Source: Chara braunii (Eukaryota > Streptophyta > Charophyceae > Charales > Characeae). From it: a stretch of DNA of 54,109 bases. Of the stretch, positions 45,469 through 54,109 are shown one piece after another; the stretch's first letter is position 1, and every line of letters begins with the position of its first letter. A program made the translations under genes and the position numbers. The DNA lies in the NCBI GenBank assembly GCA_003427395.1, contig BFEA01000313.1, positions 1,656,781-1,710,889 of the forward strand, read 5' to 3'. Under the pieces are notes generated by a model, which worked only from the letters and a program-made list of their open reading frames with translations, did no database searches and was not told the DNA's origin.

Positions 45469-46390
45469 CTAACTGGTGAGATTCATGCTCACCTCGTCTC
45501 GAGCAACAAACTTCTTTAACATTGAGCCAGACACCCAATCCTTCCAAGCCGTCCCATTCAGCTCCTCAATCTGATAGGCTCCATGCTCACCACTCCTTGT
45601 GACTTTGTATGGTCCCAACCACCTCTTGTGCAACTTCCTTGACCACTGCTTTTCTAAGGATGAGTCATATAGCAGTACAATGTCTCCCACCTTAAGAGGC
45701 TCTTTCTTTACTCTTGCCATCTTATCCCACCTGAACTTGTCCTTGGTACAACTGTCAGCCACCCTACTCGCCGCCTCTTCAATTTTGTCCTCTATGGCGC
45801 CAATCTGACATGCCCTTAAGTCAAGCAGTTCCTCAAATGTCAGATTTGTCTCGAGGTCCTGCCGCCTCCAAGTCTTTAGGAAGCTTTCGATAGGGAACGT
45901 CACATGCCTGCCATACCATAGCGTAGCCGGTGCTTCTTCTAACAGTGATATTATCCACGAAGAAAGCGACCCTTAGGAAGTTTGGCCATTGATTGGGCCT
46001 GCCACTAGTCCACTTGGCGAGGAGATTCGTGATGGTACTATGTCCTCTCTCCACAAGCGCATTAGCTGAGGGTGCGCTGCAGTAGTATACTCGGCGATTA
46101 TCCCATACCTCTTTAAAAGTGCCTTCACTTCTGCACAGGTGAATTCGGACCCTCTATCCATCACGAATCTAAAGACAAAGGGGTAACGGAGGTAGTACTC
46201 TTCGATGCATCGAGCCACTGTCTCACCGGTCTTTGTGCGAATGGCCCTGCCATCTACAAAACCAGAGAGATTGTCCCGCGCATCGAAGATAAAATCATAA
46301 CTTCCTATTCCCAGCGGCATTGCCAAAAGATCCAGGTGCACGACTGCTCCAATTTCACGAACATACCTTGGGCGGAGCGGCTCCCTAGGT
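45469..46390 (-). pseudogene. Ty3 family 3 integrase core and C-terminal domain
   Basis: This inserts element cDNA into the chromosome. The minus strand carries VHLDLLAMPLGIG with the first catalytic Asp, FVMDRGSEFTCAEV with the second, and the NALVERGH block with the catalytic Glu, reached only after a frameshift near 46075. A GPY-type module (KRWLGPYKVTRSGEHGAYQI, about 45600) is followed by a short tail ending at TGA/TAG by 45469. Frame changes also occur near 45900. It continues from the HHCC domain that ends at TGA 46402. Confidence 0.82.
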
Positions 46391-46401
46391 CTAAGAGAGG
46401 A

Positions 46402-48746
46402 TCACTCTTGGCATGGTACACAAGATTTACAATAGTCATTGATCATCTGTCTCATGCCATCCCAATAGTATAGTTCGTGTATTTTGAGGTATGTCGTATC
46501 CGTGCCCCTATGACCCCCGGTCGTACCATCATGTAGGGCAGCTATGATGTCAATCTGATGAGTGACACCACAGACTACCCTTCTGGGACTTCTTCCTTTG
46601 CTTCTCATGAATAAATGACCATCCCTTACTAGAAAGTTTGGCCTCATTTTCAGAAACTTCTCGCTCGCATCCCTTTCCCTCATCTCGCACGAAAGAAGCA
46701 TCCCGAGCTCGAGATAAACTCCATCATACTCTTCTGCCCGAAAAGCTTCCTTAATCTCTCCTTCCTCAAAATCATCATCTTCCCCTTCGTGGATCACATT
46801 ATCACCTTCTTCCTGACTCTGTCCCGCATTCCTAACCACCTCGTCCTGAAGAAGTGCATTGGCCAGAAGATATATTCCGCCTACCGATTTCTCATGTTTT
46901 TCCACCTGCTGTGCCCCATTCTCAATTGTGAGCAGGTCCTCATGTAGTTGGTACTTGTTTGCTAGGGCCAAATCCATCATCCACTCTACACATGGCATTC
47001 CCCACGAGTCTTCTTCGATATAGGGCTTGAGGACTAGGTCTGGTCGTCGTACATGCCCTGGAGGCGCGAGCCACACACGTCGCCCAAGAGTAACATAGTT
47101 ACCTACGACCACTGACCAGGAGTTGATGTGAAGTCTCACATCCTCCGCACTATCCAGAAACCCGTCGACTGGTGGAGTATCCTCGATCACTCCTCGGTTA
47201 CTCTTGTCCCAGTCGACTCGACTCAACCCGTCTGCTCTATTCTTGTTTTCACGAATTCGTTCCAACTCGAAGTCGAACATCCAGATGTACGTTAGCCACC
47301 TGGCGATAGTTGGATCTGAAGGAGCGAAGTTCTTAAGGGAACCAACTAGAGCAGTTGGGTCCACCCTCAACACAAACCTGCTGCCAAAGAGATAGTTTCT
47401 GAAGATCCTTAAGCAGTGAAGAACTACCAAGGTTTCGCGCTTAAACTGAGAGTAGTTTCTCTCAGTTGTGTTAAGCGTTCGACTCTCAAACCTTAGCAGC
47501 CTTTCTTCTCCGTTGAGGTCTCGTTGGATCAATACACCTCCCAGGGCAGTCAGCCTTGCGTCCGTCTCTACGATAAATGGTATGGTCATCACCGCTGTAC
47601 GGTTTGGTACCCCCAGTACTAGACCCCCTTCCTCAAACTCTTTCTTCAGACCTTCTATTACCAACTCCTGCTTATTTCCCCACTCCCAATCTTGGCCTTG
47701 ACGCACAAGCTTTCGCAACTGCTCAGTCTTTGCCGCAAACCCCTTTATGAAAATCCTCCAAAAGCCACACGTTCCGAGGAAACTTCTTACCTCCGTGATA
47801 GTCTCGAATGATGTTGGTCACTCGAGAATCTTATTAGTCTTCTTAGTCTCCGGCCGACGATCCCTCTCGTCGCACACAAACCCTAAGATAGTGGCCCCGC
47901 GCATGCAATGCCTTGACTTCGATCCACTAGCAGTAAGGTTATGCTCTTTCAGCAAGTCTAAGACCCTACATAAGTCTTGTACGTGGCTCCAGACAAAACG
48001 CCTAATTCCCGGCATCACCTCCTGCTCATCCTTCTCCTTAGGTCCTTTCACGACCAGATCATCAATATAAGGTTGCGTGATGTGAGGGCTTACTGGTTGC
48101 ATTGCCTGCACCATATGTCTCTGGACCATGGCGACTGCGTTCGTCCACCCTTGCGGTGCGACATTCATGTGGATCAACCCTCGAGGGGTATGCATAGTCG
48201 TCATTGGCCTGTTAGATGGGTACACAGGAAATTGGTCGTAGCTTGAATATAGATCTATGAGAGATATTATGACTCTCCCAGCGCAGGCCTCTGAAAGCGC
48301 ATCAGCCTTAGGGAGACCCCCTGCGTCCCTCACCGTTACAACATTCAAGCGTTGCAAATCCTGTACCCATCGCAACGTCCCATTGGGTTTGACAAGCAAA
48401 ACCAAGGGGATGCATATGGCCCACTTGAGTAATCTGAGACATGTGTGCGGATCTTTCCATCGAGGTATTTAACTACCTTCTCTTCATCAACTGGATTGGG
48501 ATATCGCGCACCTCGCAAGTTCCATGGTTTGTGAGGTACGGTGTGTATCCTAATCATTGGGATTCTGTCTACGTCCAGGCGACCCCGCTCATCATCATTG
48601 AAGGCATATGCAGTATGCCTTCCTCTTATAGTTTCCACTACCAACTGCCTTTCCTGCACTGTAAGGAAATCTGACTCTCCAATTATCAGCGCCTCCTCTG
48701 TTTCCTGGTTGATACGACATGGCCCACTATCTGCCTTCTCACGCAT
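46402..48746 (-). pseudogene. Ty3 family 3 RT, RNase H and integrase zinc domain
   Basis: RT enters with NLRGARYPNPVDEEKVVKYL, shifts frame near 48395 and continues LRWVQDLQRLN..., IDLYSSYDQFPV and the catalytic YIDD near 48065. TGA at 47818 replaces an expected Trp codon. The frame then reads FLGTCGFWRIF..., RNase H (ETDARLTALGGVLIQ, RETLVVLHCL, near 47560-47400) and an HHCC integrase domain (HDGTTGGH...CKSCVPC, near 46440). This RT is clearly of a different family from families 1, 2 and 5. Confidence 0.85.
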
Positions 48747-48829
48747 TTGTCGTATCAGTTCTCGCTCCCGCTCGTAACAAACTTCCTGTTCTTCGGCTAT
48801 GAGTACGGGAACTGGGCGTTACTTCTGGT

Positions 48830-49878
48830 CTACCCTTTTGTACCGCCTTTGTGACCCTTGCTTGAGCCCACCCCTAAAAAAGGCCGAGTTGCACTTTGGG
48901 GTTGGGGTCCAACTGTTCCGCCTATCCTTCCTGGCACTCGATAGACCAGTTCCATCTCACCTTCGCCTCTCATTTCCATCACCTTTTCTTTAAGGGCCTC
49001 AACTGCCTCAGGATCCGCCATCTCATAGGTAGACACTATATCCATAGCGTCCCCTATGTTCGTCAAGCTGAGGGACAATGCCTTTGAAGGTTCCCCTTCG
49101 TCAGACTCCTCGCCTTCCAATCTCATTCTCGCCTCTTCTGACTCTTCAATAGTGAAAGAGCAAGGATTGGGCCGATTCCTTACATTGTGTGGCCCTGTAT
49201 TCTGGCACGTGATTACTTCATAGTAACCACACACAGGGTCGCATAACATCCGGAACATCGTCCCATCATGCTTGTTGAGAATGAGGGTTTCTGTCCTACT
49301 TAAAAAAGACCGGCCCAGTAGGATAGGATGGTCGAGATCCGGCATTATAAAAAAGCAAGTCCTCACTTTTACCTTGCCGATGTCAATGACCACGTTTGAC
49401 GCGGTCCCTATAAACACAGACCTGTTGTTCGCCCCCATAAGGACTCCATTGTCGGAGCAATCAATTTCCATCCCCAGGCGAATGGTGTGCTCCTTCTTTA
49501 CGAGGTTCATTTCTGCCCCTGTATCTATCATTGCGGTGCACGGTTTTCCTTTCACTATTACCTCCACACACCCGCACGCTACGGACTTCCAGTCCATTTG
49601 GTGCCTATTTCCGCCCATTCACCTTCTTTGGGGATTATGGTCCCCAGGCGCACGCTTGCCACCAACCTTCTCGACAAACGAGCCTTTAGCTCGTCCCGCA
49701 ATTTTGGAGCAAAGGCAAGGATGTCCTTCAGGTTCAGAAGGTCGTTGTGGCCCTCGAGGAGCCTATCGACCGTGCCTTCCACGTCAAATCCTTCCTCCAA
49801 CCGGACCGTATATTTCTTCTTCTTTCCTTTCTGGTCCTTGTCGGCGTTGGTCCTTGCGCCTCGTCTTTGCCCTTTCAT
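48830..49878 (-). pseudogene. Ty3 family 3 protease region
   Basis: The upstream part (LLEGHNDLLNLKDILAF..., 49760-49620) is a helical linker common before the protease in this element type. After a frameshift near 49610, the retropepsin reads MIDTGAEMNLV, a canonical DTG active site at about 49530, and HPILLGRSFL near 49330, the flap-distal ILG-type motif. An acidic stretch follows before the stop at 48830. In contrast to families 1 and 2, the DTG is normal. Confidence 0.8.
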
Positions 49879-49902
49879 CGACTTTCTTATCTTCCTCTTG
49901 TC

Positions 49903-51982
49903 TCAACTTCTCGTCCTCGTCCTCCTTGTCTTCCGGAACTTCCACCGCCTCCTTCTCGCACTAGGCTCCGGGTTATTCTGAGGAGGTTGGCTAGAACTGG
50001 GCGGCCCTTCCGACCTCGTGCGCGCAACCAAAGCTGCCCTTCCGGCCCTAGATGGTGGCCTAGAGGCCATCCCAGATCTGGGCGTGGAGGTTGTAACCGT
50101 TACTCCAGGCAGGTTTCCAGTCCCACTTTGTGTTCCGGGGCCTGAATCAAAAAGGTAAACTGACGGTAATTCTCCCCTCCATTTGTTGACCTCCTCGCAC
50201 AGGGTGGTCAACTTGGTCTGATATCTCCCAATCTTTGCCAACCGGTCCTCCATCCTTTCCATTGTGTCTCTTGACTCTATCTGGCCTCCTTCTTCTTCGT
50301 CGTCAGGTTCAACCACTATAGGTTCCTCCTTTACAATGTCGGTTTTCATTCCCTGCTCAACTTCTTCACTCTCCCCTACCTCTTCCACCCTTACATCTTG
50401 GTAGACTTCTTTCTCCTGCCACATGCGGAACGCGGCCGGAGGAGCTGCTGGAGGCGGGGCATTTGCTCTCCGCAAAGCCTCTTCTCTCGTCCCTCCTGGG
50501 GTCCTTGGGTCGATGTATTTCCCATACATATCGTAGATATCCCCATCGTAATTAGTACTCATCAACCCATCATTTTCGTCGCTCCTCCAGACCCGACAAA
50601 ACTTAATCGTGTGGCCCTTCTGGCCACAATGCCAACAGATGGCATTCCTCCAATCTAATTCTACCTCTGCCATATCCTCGGCCACCCTGTTGGCCGCCTT
50701 GATTCCCTCCGTCATTCCAACCCTCATTTCCTCCTTCATTGGAGTTACGGCCCGCATTTCCTCTTCCATTTCCACCACGGCCACCATTCCCTCTGCCTCG
50801 TCCCCATCCTTGGCCTTGGCCTCGACCACCGCCCTGATTGCCCTGCGACCCTTGCGGAGCAGACTGTTGCGATTGACTCGGGACTGGCTCGCCTGCTGGG
50901 CTTGGGGCCTTGAGTACCCACACGAGGCCATGCTCATTTGTGGCCCACCATAGGAACCGAATTGCCCGCTAACAGGCCATGGTGTATAGGGGTTAAAACC
51001 TGGCCAAGGGCCCGGAGGTCCGAAGCTCACCCATTGTCCATACCATCGCACCTGTTTGTCTGTGCGACTCAGGCGGAGGCATCACAGCTATTTGGGAGCT
51101 TTAGCCCTTTCCTGAACCTTGCCCTCCCTGGGGCTGGTTCCTGGCCTTACTCTGAGCCTTTGTCAACTTCTGAGGCTCAGGCTCTTCTTCTTCCTCTTCC
51201 TCTTCCTCTTCTAACTCTTCTCTCGTAGCCGCCTTCTTTCCTTTCCCCTGGACGTGGGTTACTGTCAATACCTTCTTCGGGGCACTTGCTTCTCTCGAGG
51301 CCTCTAGCTGGGCCACCACCTCCTCTACTACCTTTCTCAAATCCTGGCCACCACCAGCTGCGCCGTCTATTGCTTTCCTTTTTCTCCTCGCCTGTCTCAT
51401 TTGGAAGAGGTCAACTTGGTCCAGTTCCCCGTCCATTACGCCCTCCTTTATGGTGGCCCAAGTCAGCTTCTTCCCTGGCGCGCCTTTTCTTGTCAGTGCT
51501 GAGGCTTCAAAGTTGGCGAAGTGCCCCAAAAATGTGGCACATTACTCTTCCTCTGCCATCCCCGGGACTTTTCTTGCCATTTTCTTAAAAGCCGTAGCCA
51601 ACGCACCCACCGTAGTGAACTCGTTCCGGCTCAACATCTCTTGGTCCGCCTTTGTCAGCACGCCATCTCCCAACTTGAAGCGCCTCTGCATCTCCTCTTT
51701 GAATTTTGACCAGTCTCCATTCGCACTGGTCGCTACTTTCCTGACCTCTGGCCTGAGCTCCCACCAGACATACCTTGGCATCAATTTGAACTTGTCAAGT
51801 TTTGATGCCTCACTCGTAACCTGTTCCAATAACTCCAACCATTCTGACACCCCATCCCCATCGAACAGGAAGATGTCAACTTTCGGCACCTGTAGTCGTG
51901 CCAGTTCTCTTTTCTCCAACGCTTTGACAAAGTCTTCCGGCGTAGCAGCCGGGCCCCGCTTGATTCCATCCGTGTCCGACAT
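49903..51982 (-). pseudogene. Ty3 family 3 gag
   Basis: Starts MSDTDGIKRGPAATPEDFVK at 51982. Capsid-like region KVDIFLFDGDGVSEWLELLE... is followed after TAA 51542 (a Gln codon expected) by HFANFEASALTRKGAPGKK, a poly-Glu tract (51190-51220), a Gly/Arg/Asn-rich RGG-like region best read in the original frame (50920-50660), and a zinc knuckle CWHCGQKGHTIKFC near 50610. A stop at 51101 and at least two compensating frameshifts break it. The 3' part holds an acidic coiled region and a Ser/Pro-rich tail. The RGG stretch likely binds RNA together with the knuckle. Confidence 0.82.
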
Positions 51983-52348
51983 CTCTATATCCCTTTGTTA
52001 ACCAACCTGTTGGGAATAAGACAAATATTCCATCAAAAAGCTTGTCAAATACCAAAGGGCCTTTCCTAAGCCATTTCTAGACATCTCTCCTCTAAAGTAC
52101 ATTTAACCGCTCTTCTATTAATCCCCACTAATTATTTGAAGTCATAGATACAATCTTGGCCATATTCATAATCACGTACTCTTACTGCATATATTATCGC
52201 CAGTCTCATAACTTTCATACCATATACGCCTCTCTTATATAAGACAATCCAAAACATATGGGTTTTGTCGTTTTGCCTGGATCATCAGCCTGCACTTAAC
52301 CTGGGTTCGTTCACTAAGGACCCCGATAGGCAGCCGAGATCCCCGACA
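51983..52348 (-). other. Family 3 5' end: possible LTR start, TATA box and leader
   Basis: Read on the minus strand, family 1 sequence stops at GAGGACTA and TGTCGGGGATC begins at 52348. A TTATATAAGAG box lies at about 52233-52244, about 105 bp in. The remainder to gag at 51982 is non-coding, with an acceptor-like TCTTATTCCCAACAG just before the gag start. The LTR end and PBS are not visible, and no second LTR is found. Confidence 0.4.
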
Positions 52349-52364
52349 TAGTCCTCTGAGAAGT

Positions 52365-53941
52365 TCAGTCGTCAATGGTCTGGCGCTTTCCCTTTTGCAA
52401 AGACTTTTCATATTGGGTGACAACCCGAGGAGCGGTCTGCATCAATTCTCCCTGGTGAACCATCGATCCTCCTTTGGATCAGTGTGATGTTTGGACCGAA
52501 CTCTGTATTGCAGCTTCGGTTTTGGAGGACGTCCCCTGCCTGCAGGTCTTGGAATTGGCATTTCCCTGTGGTTAACAATGTCGTCAATGTGGACCTCTCC
52601 ATCCATGGTTGGGGGCAGCATTGAGCGACGAGAGGGAAATTGATCTGTTTCTTTGAAAGGTGCAAGCCTGGAAGCGTGGAAAACAGGGTAAGTGCGTAAG
52701 TGACCAGGGATGCGAATAACATAAGATGGCCCATCCGGATCATCCCCAACAACATCTAGAATCTCCCATGGTCCAAAGTACTGCGGCATGAGCTTGCGGG
52801 AGCTCCCTTGCTCCTGTCCCAATTCTGAGGACTTAACCTAGACTCTCTCTCCTACCTGAAATGTGGATGGGCGGCGGTGTTCGTTCTCAGACTCTATCAT
52901 CGTCGCCTGTGCCTTATGCATCTGTTCGACAGCATGCTGCATCAGCTGCTCATATCGATAAGCAAACTCTAAGGTCCCTGATGCAGCAGAGGGCTGGTTC
53001 TCAGGTAGTAAGAAATCCAAAGGCAGTCTGGGCTTGAAAGTCAGGAGCAAGCTGTTTAGGCTTACTCCCGTAGCGCTGTGCACGACGTTGTTGTACAGGC
53101 TGGCGATGAGAGCAAGTTTCTCATCCCAGTTTACTTGATTTGGCTTGATGTAATGCCTCAACATGTGTTGTAGAACGCGGTTCAACTGCTCTGCCTGCCC
53201 ATTCGCCTCTTGGTGATTGCCCGGTGCCATTTGCAACTGCGTGCCCTGTTCTGCAGCTACGGCTTTCCACAGTTCACCAGTGAATCACACATCCCGGTCA
53301 CTAACTATAGACTTGGGCAGTCCGAAATCTCTGACCCAATTCTCTTTGAACAGCTTGATCACACACTCAATTTTAGCTGTTGTAGGCATTGCGACTAACC
53401 TAGCATACTTACTAAATCTATCCACGATGACATAGACGTAGCGCATACCACTCTTGCTGGTGACCAGCGTATCCATGAAGTCCATGGATAGGCTCTCTCC
53501 AGTCCTTTCCGGAATCGGAAGGGTCTTTAGAAGCCCAACAGGAGCCTGTGTACGTGGCTTGTCCCTGTGACAGACCTTACAAGTCTCCACGTACAGCTTT
53601 GCGTCTCTCATCATCGTGAGCCACCAAAACCGCTGCAACAAATTGGCTGCGGTCTTCTTGAAACTAAAATGACCGGTGGCGTCATGACACTCTCCTAAGA
53701 ATAAACTACGCAAAGACTCCCTATTGGGAACACACAAACGTTTATTCCCGGCCTTCTCAAGGAACAGCTGACCTCGAGTCTGCAAATGATCTCGGACATA
53801 AACTGATCCTCACGGTAAGCTTCCACCATAGAGTGAGGAACATCGTCCGCAAGCCCAAACTCAGTGACCAGCGCACCGGAGAAATCTGGTCTACGCGACA
53901 GCGCATCAGCAACCTTGTTATACTCGCCCTTGATGTACTGG
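52365..53941 (-). pseudogene. Ty3 family 1 copy 3 pol, 3' half (RH end, IN, chromo)
   Basis: Homologous to 10470-12082 of copy 1. It begins at QYIKGEYNKVADALSRRPDF, the RNase H-integrase connection, continues with HDATGHFSFKKTAANLLQRF and CKVC, the DFMDTLVTSKSGMRY core, SDRDV, NHQEANGQAEQ, a GPY-like module and a chromo-like tail, and stops at TGA 52365. A deletion/frameshift lies near 53780, TGA near 53286 (copy 1 CGA), TAG near 52838 (TGG in copy 1) and a one-base loss near 52445. It preserves SDRD and AAA where copy 1 has SNRD and TAA, which dates those changes to copy 1 alone. Confidence 0.85.
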
Positions 53942-54109
53942 TGCAATCAGACTCGTTTTCAAACACACTTTTCACACATGTAAACAGTTACGCAGCATAC
54001 TGGCGACATGCGCCCACTCAAAACTCAAAGATATGGCTTTCAGATACGAGTTCACTCTCATTTGGCTATGGCGACTTCAGCGCCCAAACATCTCACTGTT
54101 CACATACAC
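53942..54109. other. No gene seen
   Basis: Unrelated to the family 1 sequence that ends at 53941. No coding frame or repeat is recognised in this short end piece. Confidence 0.5.

Noticed and set aside
51781-51969. Alternate-frame minus-strand open frame
   Set aside because: It is a shadow of family 3 gag, whose true frame is supported by its capsid-like block.
1-54109. CRISPR array or bacterial operons
   Set aside because: Repeats lack uniform spacers and length, and genes show spliceosomal introns and Ty3 elements, so the DNA is eukaryotic nuclear.

Overview
This is nuclear DNA from a plant-lineage eukaryote. It holds two recognisable pieces of spliced host genes, and almost everything else is decayed transposable-element sequence. 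The host evidence is exon material on the minus strand, with proper splice signals, for a plastid-type RNase E/G, plus a spliceosomal U6 snRNA-like sequence. The retroelements are Ty3/gypsy, most with a chromo-like C-terminal domain. Many of their stop codons arose by C-to-T change at CAG, CAA or CGA, as expected from plant-type CG/CHG/CHH cytosine methylation. A charophyte alga such as Chara is my best guess, by inference only. A few Ns point to a draft assembly. No element is intact.

Layout. 1-5732: non-coding repeat (copy A) with several internal repeat arrays, containing a family of hairpin elements. 5733-13040: Ty3 family 1, copy 1 (leader, gag, -1 frameshift signal, pol, polypurine tract, 3' LTR). 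13041-19035: Ty3 family 2 (leader, gag, pol). 19069-20166: an LTR. 20167-23043: host region with the RNase E/G exons and simple repeats. 23044-25951 (minus): a Ty3 family 5 pol remnant, interrupted by a clean solo LTR (24671-25669) flanked by CTAG. 25952-31560: family 1, copy 2 (5' LTR, PBS, leader, gag, frameshift signal, truncated pol). 31561-about 38960: copy B of the non-coding repeat, inverted relative to A and starting with exactly the same terminus. 39490-39578: U6-like pseudogene. 39600-42869: no gene, with tRNA-like remnants and a minisatellite. 42870-45200 (minus): a second Gag-like reading frame. 45469-52348 (minus): Ty3 family 3 gag-pol. 52365-53941 (minus): family 1, copy 3 (3' half of pol).

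How the parts relate. The window is a nest of insertions. Family 1 copy 2 sits in a family 5 element. The solo LTR sits in the same family 5 element. The A/B repeat abuts family 1 sequence at both of its sharp ends. The family 3 5' end starts inside family 1 copy 3. The two most interesting signals are (i) a family of short hairpins in A and B whose core is conserved while the paired arms change together from copy to copy, and (ii) a -1 ribosomal frameshift signal (slippery GGGAAAC plus an 8-bp stem containing the gag stop codon) preserved in both family 1 gag-pol junctions.
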